DNA of 64,000 nucleotides from assembly GCF_022376445.1 (NCBI RefSeq), contig NW_025955095.1, positions 51,355 through 115,354 of the forward strand, read 5' to 3'. This document shows positions 1-10,361 of this stretch, one piece after another; position 1 is the stretch's first letter; the number at the start of each line of letters is the position of its first letter. The DNA is from Fomitopsis serialis (taxonomy: Eukaryota; Basidiomycota; Agaricomycetes; Polyporales; Fomitopsidaceae). The notes under the pieces were generated by a model. It did no database searches and was not told where the DNA came from. It was given only the letters and a program-made list of their open reading frames with translations. Position numbers and translations under genes: made by a program.

Positions 1-600
1 CACGGTCCTCTTCGTGTGCGGCATCCCGTGGTTCGGGCTGCTCACGCTCGACTTTTCGCTCGCGTTTTTTATCGTCGCGTTCGCCGTCGAGAGTGCGTCC
101 CCGCGTGTGACGTGTGGGTATATGCGCTGATTTTGGCTTTGGTTTGATAGACTTCTTCCTCGCTGCGACGTCTTCGCCGCTCACTACGGAATTGGCGGCG
201 GTTACGCGTAGCATGGAGGGTGTAGGCTGTAAGTTTCATGGGCTCACATCTCTACTGTTTAGCTCACTGCATCCTATCTGCAGACGCACACACGTACGGC
301 ACCTTCAACATCGTCTACGGACTCGCCAACGCCGGTAAGTGTCGTCCTCGCCTCTGAGCCGCATCCTCAGAACATACTGACGTATCCTCGCAGCGGGCTC
401 CGTCGTCGGCGGACAGGTAAATCCACACCGCACCATCTAGTTCTTACTGTCGCTGACAAAGTATGCAGGTCTATGGCCACTTGAGCAACGGCTGGGACGC
501 CCTCTGCTACATCGACGTCGGCGTGCTCGCGCTCACCCTCGTCCTCGTCCTGCTGTTCGTCGGCGAGACGCCGATCCTCCGACTCCGCGCCCGCAGATGA
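1..600 (+). CDS. MFS transporter, C-terminal part (5' end outside window)
   Basis: Only the last part of the gene is present. Exons read 2-92, 284-334, 394-416 and 469-600, with GT/AG introns whose phases join correctly, and a TGA stop at 598-600. The first piece is a hydrophobic helix, then comes YGTFNIVYGLANAGSVVGGQ-like sequence (the splice adds an Ala), then a second long hydrophobic helix (GVLALTLVLVLLFVGE) and a short basic tail. Small residues in a Gly/Ala-rich helix after a Tyr-Gly turn, followed by the last membrane helix, are typical of the final two or three helices of fungal drug:H+ antiporters (DHA) of the major facilitator superfamily. Substrate cannot be told. The family assignment rests on the pattern of the last helices only. 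Confidence 0.72.
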
Positions 601-1607
601 GCATGAGGCTCCTTTCACTGCATCGTCTGGACATTCTCGAATCCCTCAAACCTTAATGGCGCGCTCACCGCCCAAGCTAGCCTTGGTGTCTGAAGCGCAC
701 CACCGTCGCCCGTTATCCCCATTGCGCCCTTCTCGTACACTACGCGTATTATTCCTTCCCTTGAGGCTTGCGGGCCTCGTGTATACTTATTCCCCTTCAC
801 TCCAGTTGTTTCGATTCGGACTGACGCCCCTATTTTGTTGTTTTATTCTCGCCCCCCTGTGACGTGCATACGTTGTAGAACTTGTCGCTCCTTTGATCAG
901 GTTATGTAGCTATAGACCAGTTTCAGTTCACGCCCTACAGTCGCATACCCGCATTGTCGTGCATTCGCATTCTCCTTCTGCATCCTGGACGTCGTCCTTT
1001 GTGCCAAGCATCGATGCAATCGCACCCTGAGATGGCATAGACTGTCAGCAGCCTTGGCGAATGACCAGTGGTGGCGAAAAGAGCTGGGATTATGCACTCA
1101 GGTAGCTCCTTGTTCGAGTATCAGCAGTCTCATCCGTTATGACGAGGCTGATAGTCCGCAATTCGTTTTCAGGATTCATACCTCGGCAGTTACATGTTAC
1201 AGGCGAAGCTACCCCATAAAAGCCAGCTAAGTACCCGAGTCTCCGCGGTTGCCCTTCAAACAGTCGGTCGTGTTTTCCTCTCGTGTGTCCAACTGACATC
1301 TGGACGGCCTCAAATTGTTAGGGTAGCTGCTCCAGCGCCCGGGCCCGGTACTGTACCATCGATCACGATTGAGTGCGATGAGACACTACTGAATCCCACA
1401 GACCTCAGATGCCCACACACTGCGGCGCACCAAGTCCTGATTGGACCCTTTGGTTGTCTTCCCTTGTCTTCTGTCTTCTGTACCAATCTGGGGTTCCGTC
1501 AGATAGGTGTGCCGTACGCGAAGCTCTATATAACATGGAGCACCCACGATGTTCCCTGAATCCGCGATTTCGCATCCTGCTGTCAACGGTCTAATTGACG
1601 ACTCACT
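601..1607. other. intergenic stretch, no gene recognised
   Basis: About 1 kb between the MFS stop and the next ATG. Reading frames here are short, start mostly at non-ATG codons and resemble no family I know. It should hold the MFS 3' UTR and the promoter of the gene starting at 1608. A CTATATAAC box at 1526-1534, about 75 bp before that ATG, is a reasonable TATA candidate. Confidence 0.5.
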
Positions 1608-3616
1608 ATGCTCGACATAAGGTCGCTCACACCTATCGAAAACGTCTATGCACGCCAGCTCTTTCCCCTTGGCAAGGGGTATCCTCTCTGGTATCCAGAG
1701 CCACGGGAGGAAAGTGAGGCTGGCAAGGTTCACCTGGGTGACGTGGGGTACCTACACCGAGGGGCGTTCGTCCGCCTCTTCAACGCCATGCGAGGCGCGG
1801 ACGATGTGGTCAATCAACGTCCCGACAACATGCCCAACGTTCCGGACGGTTTCGAGAAGCTCGTTTTGACTCACCCGCTGTTCCGCCTCTCTAATGCTTT
1901 ATCTGGACGCCTCCTCAGTCGAACCATGAAGGACGTCCACATCGAGGCAGGCGGACAAGGGTGAGTGTCGTTTTTGAGTCAACGCAAGCGCTTCACTCAG
2001 CTTCGCGAGACATCAGGCATGGCATCTCCGCTGAACTGTCTTTCGAATGCACCGACCGTCAAGGTGCAGTCCTCGTCCTCGGCTCACCGGCGGAGCTCCA
2101 GGAAATCATCTACACGAAGGCCATGACAGACTACATGAAGACCAACATCGACAGCTGGGTCGCATTCGCCCAAACCCTAGGCGTCGACCTCCAACACAAC
2201 AGGATCATGTTCGTCAAGGGTTGGGTCAAAACGACTCACTGGGCTCTCGCGGCGTTTCGGGAAAAAGGGAAGAGCAAACGTTGCCACATCCAGGGTGGCG
2301 TTGGCCCCGTCGGGTCTGCGTATCTTGACGTGACGTTCTCCGACGCTACTGACCACGGTGGCGAATCCCGTTCAGGGCCTCCGGGTTCCGAGCGAGGCGA
2401 TGCCGAGGGGGCTCGAGGCTTGGATCACGGCAGACCCAAGGATCAATGCGTGCTCCTGAGGTACTTCATATCCAAGAAAAGACCTCTGCTCGCCCCCGAA
2501 ATCATAGAAGCAGCAGCGCGGCCTCAATCACCCCCTAAATACAGCGATGCAAGCGATAAATCATTCCCGTCAGGGCTAGCTCGGAGGCTCCTGCGAGACG
2601 ACGATATGCATGATTCTTTGCTCATCCCACGAGATCCTCCGCCTTACCATAGTATTTGGAATCACCAAAGAGCCCCGAGAACTGCAAAGCCAATCAAATT
2701 ATACGTACCCGATGACGATGACATTGAAATCACCGAGACGCCGCCAGCCACAAAGGTCAGTCACGTCTCTGCATTGCTGCTGACGACAATCTAAATGACG
2801 ATTGTTGCAGCCTTATGATCCCGTCGATTCAGTACTGGATTACATCCTCGAGGTACCGCTTAATTGAGTCCGGCTTGAGGTCCAATCTTGAAATTGATAC
2901 CACAGAAATCCGGTGCATCTTACGCAATCGCGAGCGACACTGACTTATGGAGGCTCGCCGATGTCGACGCAGATGCCCCACAGCAACTCGAGGTCAAGCG
3001 GGGTAAATCGCACACAGATGAACCCGGCGATACTCAAGACTGGGACATCCCAGCCTTGATCAGACGCATACAACCTCCGGTCGAAGTGGGCGTAGACAAA
3101 AGTACGTGCCTCCTAGGTCGTGGATGTGTGCGTCTAACGCTACAGCTCTGTCTAGCGGGCATGCTGGGCGTGTTCAAAGTCTTCGATCTGATGGAGCGTA
3201 CCATGGCTCTCAATCAGGAGCTGCACCTCAACGTCTACGAACGCTATAGGAGGCTCGCGTACACGCAGGCGGAGGTGATCCGGGGCACGGGCGAATACGT
3301 CGAGAGGCGGTTCGCGCTGAAGAAGCGGATCCTGCACTGCCAGATTCTAGTCGACTATTTCTCCCGCAATACGACGCACCGGTCGCGCTCGTTCGAATCC
3401 GATGAGCAGCTCTTTTCCAATCGGGGGAAGTACGAACTGCGAGGCGAAGACACGAGCGCCGCAATCAGTCACAGCGGGTTGTATGTCTCGTACGCTGTAG
3501 TGTCAAGGCTCCTGCCGTTGGCGATATACCCGCCTGTGTTCACTACGGATATCCCGCGTGTTCTGGAGGAGTTGCAGTGGGCGAAGGGATGGTTAGAGCG
3601 GATGCAGGCAGAGTGA
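1608..3616 (+). CDS. conserved basidiomycete protein of unknown function, 5 exons
   Basis: Exons 1608-1960, 2017-2755, 2811-2852, 2906-3101 and 3156-3616 join in frame to 596 aa. All introns are 51-56 nt with GT/AG ends. The last intron is 54 nt and stop-free, so its retention would keep the frame. The N-terminal segment (LFPLGKGYPLWYPEP, then VHLGDVGYLHRGAFVRLFNA) is a signature I associate with uncharacterised, often multi-copy Agaricomycete proteins. The middle is hydrophilic and acidic (DDDDIEITE). The C-terminus is helical with many aromatic and basic residues. There is no signal peptide or membrane helix and no catalytic motif that I recognise. The start is the first ATG in frame directly before the conserved N-terminus. 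Function unknown. Confidence 0.75.
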
Positions 3617-4227
3617 GGAAGGGGAGTGCTCTGTCATCGTAGACTGCTCGATTATAATGTGTATTTTACTTTCAGGACACTTTCAGCTCACTGGTGTGCG
3701 TTCTTCTATAACATGCAGAGTCGAGACTACGCAGGCTGTGCGGGCCAATCTCCTCCCACATCAAGAATCCTAGTTCAGCACAGCCTCATACCGCCCGAGA
3801 TCCAAACCCTCTCAAGTAGTCCAGCACACCGCCCGAGATCCAGATCTTAGCTCGCCCAATGTCCGGCCTGACCAAGGCCTGACCGAGGAATCCTTATAGG
3901 CATTCGAGTATCCACCTCTGCCTCCGCACAGACGCCCTTCAAGCTTCCGGGGAATCCGACCCGCCGCCAAGGAGGTTCCCAAGTTGGCTAGCTGCAGTTG
4001 ATCACCGGAAAGATGCCGCGGAGCTGGCTGGCTTGCGACTTCAGCTTCGCATAAATGACTCTACAGGTGGGTGGTTCTATCGGACTCTAGCTGAGAGGGA
4101 CCATAGTGATGAAGGTATAAAGACAGCCACGGTGGGAGAACTGCACCAACAGAGGCCTCCGAGTTAGTAGTCCTGATTCCCCATAAGCCTTCACAGAGCA
4201 TACCGTAAACGACTCACCCGCGCAACA
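3617..4227. other. intergenic, with a short direct repeat
   Basis: No gene seen. Near 3788-3847 the string ACCGCCCGAGATCCA occurs twice about 40 bp apart. The last 100 bp before the AKR ATG contain GGTATAAAGACAG (4115-4127), a good TATA-like promoter element for the gene at 4228. Confidence 0.45.
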
Positions 4228-6189
4228 ATGTCAAACGCTGTGACGGCGACAGACGTCCCCGAGCTCCCTTCGAAGCGCGTTCCCTACGGTCAGCACCGTC
4301 CCCCACTTTATATGTACTCACCAGCTCAGTGGGCGCCCGCAGTGCGCCTCGGCAAGTCCGGGCTCAAAGTCTCGCGCGTCATCTTGGGTTGCATGACCTA
4401 CGGCGCGCCCGAGTGGGCGAGCTGGCTGCTCCCCGAGGAGGAGGCGATCCGGCACATCAAGTACGCGTACGACGCGGGCATCAACGCGTTCGACACGGCC
4501 AACGTGCGTCTTGTCCCCTCCCTTCCCCTCTGTGTGTCCAGGACGAAGACGATGAGAGGAGGCTGACGCGGGTATGTGGATTCGGATGCAGGTGTACTCG
4601 AACGGCCTGTCGGAGGTCATACTCGGCAGGGCGATCAAGCAGCTGGGCCTCCCCGCGAGGAGATCGTCGTCATGACCAAGGTGCGCCCTCCCTCCCGTCT
4701 CTCACCCCTCGCACCGACGCATGCCCTCGCACTGACGCACGCACGGCAGTTCTCCGGGGTCGTCACCGCGGACCCGGGCGAGAAGGTCTTCGACCCGCTC
4801 AAGGCGGAGCGCGAGCAGCGCACGGTGAACCAGTGGGGCGCGTCGCGGAAGCACATCTTCGCGGCGGTCCGCGCGAGCCTCGCGCGCCTCCAGCTCGAGT
4901 ACGTCGACGTGCTGCAGATCCACCGCGTCGGGAGCGGGACGCCGTTTGAGGAGACGGTGCGTGCCTCGCGTGGTATGTAGGGCTTGGGTTGTGGGCGTGT
5001 GTTGACGGGGCGGTGGTTGGTACATAGATGGAGGCGCTCCACGACGTCGTCAAGGCAGGGTACGCGCGGTACATCGGGATCAGCTCGTGTTGGGCGTGGA
5101 AATGTGCGGTATTACCTACACACTGTGCTCGCCGCGTCTCTGACCCGCTGACTGTCTTCCGCGATATGGGCGTGCAGTCCAGGCGATGCAGAACTACGCG
5201 CTGAGCCGCGGGCTGACACCCTTCATCTCGATGCAGGACCACCACAGCCTGATCTACCGCGAGGAGGAGCGCGAGATGTTCCCCGCGCTCAAGGTGCGTC
5301 CCTCCCCCGGTGCTCACTCGCCCGTTTGCGTACTGACGCGTTCTGCACGTCGGCGCCGTGGTGCCTGTGTAGCTCCTCGGCGTGTCCGCGATCCCGTGGA
5401 GCCCGCTCGCGCGGGGGCTGCTGTGCAAGCCGTTCAAGGAGAGTCTGGCGAAGAGCACGAAGCGCGGAGAGGGAGATTGGTGAGCATGCATCTTCCACTG
5501 CCTGCTCCCACCCTGCCCTGCGTTCGATCGGCGCCTTCCAGTCACTTACTGCGTCTCCATGCGTAGGTTCCTCGCGAATTACACGAAGGAGCCGGGGTCG
5601 GGGCTCGAGGAGATCATTAATCGGTGCGTGAGCGACGAAACGAGGCTTGGACGAGGCTGATGAGCGCGTGCTGACAGGGTAGAGGAGGTCGCGAAGAAGA
5701 GGGGCGTGAGCATGGCGCAGGTCGCGGTCGCGTGGTCGTTGTCCAAGGACGGTGGGTCCTGCTGCCTATCTGGCTGTTTTGCGGCGATTGACGTGGACAC
5801 CCTTTACTCTCCTTCTTCCGCCTGGTCGCCTTTCGGGTCGACGGGCACCCTTGCCATGCGCGGTTTCTCCGGCTTCGTCTTTCCCCCGGGATCTGCGCTG
5901 TGCGACGATCGAACCTCTGTGAACCGCGGTTGATCGAATGGCCGCGACGATGCACATGACGTCGGGATGCAGTCATCGCGGCAGCGGTGGTCGGCACGAC
6001 GAGCCTTGCGAACCTCAAGGACATCCTAGGTGAGATCTGAATCCACGTCATAGCGTCCTTGATGCGGGTACGAGCAGGTGCTGACCCGTGTTTCTGCGTG
6101 CAGAGGGCGTGCACCTCCAGCTTACGGAGGAGGAGATCAAGTACCTCGAGGAACCGTACCGCCCGATGAATATCATCGGGCACGTCTAA
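4228..6189 (+). CDS. aldo-keto reductase, 10 exons, one frameshift in exon 2
   Basis: NADPH-dependent carbonyl reductase of the AKR superfamily, probably cytosolic. Exons: 4228-4503, 4592-4680, 4750-4956, 5028-5103, 5178-5293, 5373-5479, 5567-5623, 5678-5751, 5973-6029, 6104-6189. Apart from one base they join to about 381 aa. The catalytic tetrad is visible: Asp in FDTAN, Tyr in VYSNG, Lys in IVVMTK, His in LQIHR. Cofactor-site motifs follow (IPWSPLARGLL, then VVGTTSLANLKD). The protein resembles the fungal versiconal/aryl-alcohol type AKRs with a TYGAPEW loop. Oddity: in exon 2 the frame slips by one nucleotide at the C-run 4650-4654, between QLGL and PREEIVVMTK, so the unedited sequence meets TGA soon after. 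This is either a sequencing deletion in a homopolymer or a recent pseudogene. Everything downstream is intact, which favours error. Confidence 0.85.
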
Positions 6190-7155
6190 TGTTTTCAGGC
6201 TCCCACCGCATTCGGGGCCCGCAACGCCGGGGGGCATGGCGAAGGAAGCGGAAGGATGTACGGTGAGAAAGGTGCCTGATTGTGGGAATGGCTGTCGGTA
6301 GGGTTCAACGGTACCCATGTTATCATTGTAGTATGCTTGTTCGTCTGTGAAAGAACTTGTATTAGAGTGAGGGTGAAGCGCGAGGGTGGCGAGTTCATTC
6401 CAGCCTGGCTGTCCATCTTGAAGTAAGGCTGGGTGGATCTTGTAGCCGCACATGGTGGGTACCTGAAGCTGAGTTGCATTATTACACTACCAGAGAATTA
6501 GCGATCGAGCTTGGTACAGACCTGAGAGGCCTAAATGTCGCAATGTCTGTTTGAATTGCAGCGGGTCCAGTCGTAGTCGACGGAATCGCTGGATTATCGC
6601 AGCCGTGTAAGCACACTTAGGCTCCTCGCAGAATTGCTCGTTTGCTGGAAACCACAATAGGAGAAGAAGAAAACTAGCAGGATATTTTTGGTGTTTGTGC
6701 GTGCGGGAATGGGCGTGGGCGCCTGAGAAAATTACCCCGCACCGCCGATCGAGGATGCGGGGAAAGACGGCCCGACGATTATCCGTGCGCCCACCCCGTC
6801 GGCCATTCTCGCAGTCCTCCTCCCGAGTCGTCCGCGCGCGCGGTCATCTGCGAGCACCGCGGCGGGGCGAGGCCAGGGAGGGATGGCCCGGATGGGTACC
6901 ACGGTCATCTGCACGCCTCCCACTGGCCCACTCTTTTGTCGCCCATCTGTCTCTTAATCTCTCCCCGTCTCCAGCCCCCGTGGGGTTAAATTTGCACTAG
7001 CCCTCCCGGTGCGCCCCCTGCTCTCCTCCTTCCTCCCTCCACCCAACTCTACACGCCTGCCGACTGCCAGGTGCCGCGACTATCTCAGCGGATCCGTTGG
7101 ACGTTGCGCTGCGCACACACTCGACGACCACCCGTCAGACACAGGACTTGACACG
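6190..7155. other. intergenic, no gene recognised
   Basis: About 970 bp without a convincing coding frame. Longer minus-strand frames here run antisense to AKR exons or start at non-ATG codons. From about 6940 to 7060 the + strand is pyrimidine-rich (CTCTCCCCGTCTCC and similar), as is usual for the core promoter of strongly expressed basidiomycete genes, and it precedes the gene at 7156. Confidence 0.4.
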
Positions 7156-7933
7156 ATGGTGCGTTTCACGGAGCGTCTTTGTTCGTCGATGCCGAGCTGA
7201 CTGGCTGGACCCCCAGACCGCCCCCGTCCCCGACGAGCACCGCGACGCTCACCTCATCAACCTCCGCCTCGCCCTGGGCTCCATCGTCGCTCCCGTGCGT
7301 ATCTTTCCCTTCCTCTGCCCAAGCCTGCCGCCTGCCAACACGTGGGGTACACATCTTGTCTCCTTTCTTCGCCCTCATGCATCCCATGTCGTCGTGGCAC
7401 CCTCGTTTCGTTCTCCCGTCGCCCGTCTTTTGTCCACCATACCGTCCGTGCATGTGGCGCCACCGCCTTTCCCCGCCTTTCTTTCCCGTCCGTCCCCTGA
7501 CACCCACACTGACCCTGACCCCGCAGAAACGCCCCGCCTACGCACGCTCCCCCTCCGCCTGCGGCACCTCCGGCACCGCCACGCCCGCCCACCACTCCCA
7601 CCCGCATCACCACCGCGACCACCGCGTCCCGTCCCCACCCTCGTCCTCGTCCTCCCCATCCGTGCGTGCCCCTTTCCTCTCTTCCCTTCCATCGGTACTG
7701 ACGATCCGCCCCACTAGTCGTCCGTCCCCGCGAGCCCCGAGCCCGCAGCCGTCCCGCTCCCTGTCCCCGTCCCCGTCGCCTCGCAGCGCGCAGAGACCGT
7801 CCCCGCCCCCGCGACGTCCCCCGCGCCGCCCACAACCAAGGCGGTCGGCTCCGCGAAGACGCGCGTCGGCCTCGTCGGCACGCTGCAGAGCAAGAGCGCG
7901 TTCGACGCGCTCGTGCACGGGAGCTGGGTGTGA
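7156..7933 (+). CDS. small Pro/Ala/Ser-rich protein with an ATG-only first exon
   Basis: Proposed exons: 7156-7158 (just the ATG), 7217-7294, 7527-7661 and 7718-7933, giving 143 aa. Every donor is GTGCGT and every junction is phase 0. Order in the protein: a short helical start (TAPVPDEHRDAHLINLRLAL), a His/Ser-rich low-complexity middle, a Pro/Val repeat (PLPVPVPVA), then a conserved-looking C-terminus (KTRVGLVGTLQSKSAFDALV, then HGSWV, stop). I do not recognise a function. The main evidence is the clean splice frame and the non-repetitive ends. The ATG|GTGCGT start follows ACACG, and the real first exon could lie further upstream. Confidence 0.55.
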
Positions 7934-8154
7934 GGTCCAGTTGCACCTCGGTTGCGAGCGGCTCGGACGCGATAGTGGAGGAGAGTCGTGGTAGCCACGC
8001 ATATATTCATAGACTGAGACGACTCGGCGACAGACGGACTGCGGCGTGGCGTGTATATAGTGTAGCATATACAGTAAGTAGGAGGTAATCTGTAGCGGCT
8101 CGTTCGCGCTCCTCTGACTTTGCACCCGTGTGCTTTCGATGTTCGTGTCATACT

Positions 8155-9412
8155 AGAGTGGGTATCCCACGTATATATCATATTGCATGTTCTGGGATCG
8201 GGAAGGCTTGGAAGCTTGACTGATACCGCGTGTGCGGGCGCATATACAGCACTGATTGTCACCTAGTAGGCAGGCCACAGATCCGACCTCTTTGACGGGG
8301 GAGGACAATCGTATAACGTACTATTAGGTTGGTCGCGGTGCCACGGTACTCTTGTAGCGTCTCTGGCTACATATAAGTACACCGACGTCCAGACTGCCGG
8401 TGTTGCGTTCTCATCACGTCCTTGCGCAGGGTCGTCCTCATTCGAGATCGTCTGCAGCGCTCCTCCTGCGCACGAAACCTGGGCCTGCCAGTGGGCGCTG
8501 AGCCCCCTTGAAAGTCAAGCCCTGCCCTGGGCCCGCGGTCCCCGGCAGACGCGTTAACCTGTGCGCGAGCTGGCTGTTGACCACCATGTATCCATCAGCC
8601 CACTCCGTATCGCCGCCAGACCCTAGTAGGCCCAGAAGTGCTTAGTGCACCGGTCTTGGTTACTCGGAGGCTGGTAGGCCTGAGCTGGACATCGAAGCGG
8701 AGTGTCGCGCAACGCATCCAGCGACTCAGGCGATGTGTACCTTGCTTATCGGATGCCGTGCGTGCCGGTGCGTCCAGTGTCCACTCTTGCGTCCACTGGT
8801 AGGGGAGGGAAGCACGCCGGACAGTAGCGCGCGGTCGGCTTCAGGACGTACTTAAATTGAGCGTGCGTCGACCCACATGCCATCGTCCGTCCGTCCCTGG
8901 TCAACAGGCCCCCAGTCAGTTGTTCCCAGCCCATAGTGTGCAATCTAGCAAAGTGCGTACCTCGTCCCGAGCGCCTCGTCGTACACATCCAAGTTGACTC
9001 TGATCGTCGTCATCGTTGGACTGCGATAGCAGCCCGCCGTCGCCACCTGTTGGACCGCAGTGAAATTGGGACGTCGAATCGACACCTCACGCCCACCCGC
9101 AGAGATCTTAACGCGAGCCCACTGTCGTAGTCCGTGCCGTCTTCAACCCGATAGTCGACGCCGCCGATGGGGCGGCCTAAGATGAGGGTCGGACTAAAAG
9201 GTCGCTTGGACCGTCCAACGGTCGCTCTGGGCGGTGGTGGCGGTGGCAGTGGCGGTGGCAGTGGCAGTAACATTGCAATGAAAAGCGTACCGGCGAAAGA
9301 AAAGCATGACAAGGCTGGGAAGGGTGCTGTGAATGAGAACAGCACCACCAATAGGAGCTCGACGTCGTACGGCCAGCAGGATGGGCGACAGCAGCGCGAG
9401 AACCAAGACGCG
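8155..9412. repeat. segmental duplication, copy 1 (partner 23018-24212)
   Basis: This stretch aligns by eye, in the same orientation, with 23018-24212. Both begin GAGTGGGTATCCCACGTATA and end at CAGCAGCGCGAGAACCAAGA. The centre (about 8650-8850) is nearly identical; the flanks carry small indels. The block contains a small ORF (9167) in the same relative place in both copies. The flanks beyond the block differ, so it is a duplicated cassette rather than part of one long duplication. Confidence 0.8.
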
Positions 9413-9430
9413 GGGGCAGCTCGACGGTAA
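9167..9430 (+). CDS. small Gly/Ser/Lys-rich ORF in duplicated cassette, copy 1
   Basis: 87 codons opening with ATG at the same place as its paralogue at 24028. It has a basic N-terminus, a Gly/Ser run (GGGGGGSGGGSG), and a C-terminal half shared with the paralogue (STSYGQQDGRQQRENQD). In this copy the frame runs into CTCGACG|GTAAGT at about 9427, an excellent splice donor, so it may be the first exon of a longer gene. No function recognised. Preservation of the frame and of the shared tail in both copies is the only argument that it is coding. Confidence 0.35.
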   Translation: MGRPKMRVGLKGRLDRPTVALGGGGGGSGGGSGSNIAMKSVPAKEKHDKAGKGAVNENSTTNRSSTSYGQQDGRQQRENQDAGAARR

Positions 9431-9839
9431 GTAACGCATGCATACACGGAGTGACGGCGAGTGACGGGTTCGGAGATAGTGCGGGGATTGGCGTCCTGGC
9501 CAAAGTACTCGTGCTGGGGTGTACATGTGGTAGAAATCAGACGTAGCCTTGATCAAGTGTCCGACAGGCATGTATGTTCCTTCGCGTTTGTTTGTAAAGG
9601 AGAATTAGATATTCGGATTCGACTTATGTATGTACTCACGCCTCGCTGGCCGCGGATGCGTTCGAGTTCCAGGCGAGGACATTGCCGTCACGGACAAAAC
9701 GGCGCCGTAGATTTATGCAGAATGCGCGAGCACGGGCGAGTAGGAAGATAAGCACGGACGTGGATGACTGCAGTCTTTGGGGTCAACACAGCTATGTTAC
9801 CGAGAACGACTCGGGACGTACATTTATTGTGTGTGCGAT

Positions 9840-10361
9840 TCACGCGCCCACCCGTATCGCGATTATTGGCTGCTGGCAAGCACGAGGCGAGTTGGGTGCG
9901 GCACTCAGTTTCTCCACGTTCGACGCGCAATCGGCATGTAGCAGCTTCGAACTGACATGCATTCTGACAATGGGAATCATATACATATTCGCCTGGTGGT
10001 CGGCATTGGCTCCTCGACAAGAGACATGAGCACGCCCGCCGGGGGCCCACGTACTGTACCAGTAGCCGTGCTCGACCGCGTGATCCACACTAGAGCCACA
10101 CCATCGTGAGTCGTCGTCAAACGAGTCAGTCAAACGGGTCACAACTCACACATGTCTGCCATCCGCTATGACATCGATTCGGTTTGGTTTCAATTCTCCT
10201 CTCCTCAGGCTGATTGTCCTCGTACGGTGGGTGCAGTACAAGAACATTCGTATCTAGGGTTTCCTGTGTGTCGTTTTCGCGTCACGGCCGGAGAAGCGAT
10301 GAAAGAAGGGTTTGAAGATGTTCGTGGATTCGATCAAGGGTATATGTAGACGAATCTGGGA
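9840..10361. repeat. duplicated 3' flank of F-box copy A (partner 29770-30269)
   Basis: The region downstream (minus-strand sense) of F-box A is shared with the region downstream of F-box C: for example CACGGCCGGAGAAGCGATG, and further back CACGCGCCC and TGGCTGTTGG / TGGCTGCTGG. It marks the duplication unit as extending about 500 bp past the stop codon. No gene seen in it. Confidence 0.65.

Noticed and set aside
5617..6453. 278-codon minus-strand frame
   Set aside because: Antisense to AKR exons 7-10, whose motifs and splice sites are clear; no homology of its own.
7257..7946. 229-codon Arg/Gly-rich minus-strand frame
   Set aside because: Antisense to the spliced small gene at 7156-7933; composition is the mirror of Pro/Ser-rich codons.
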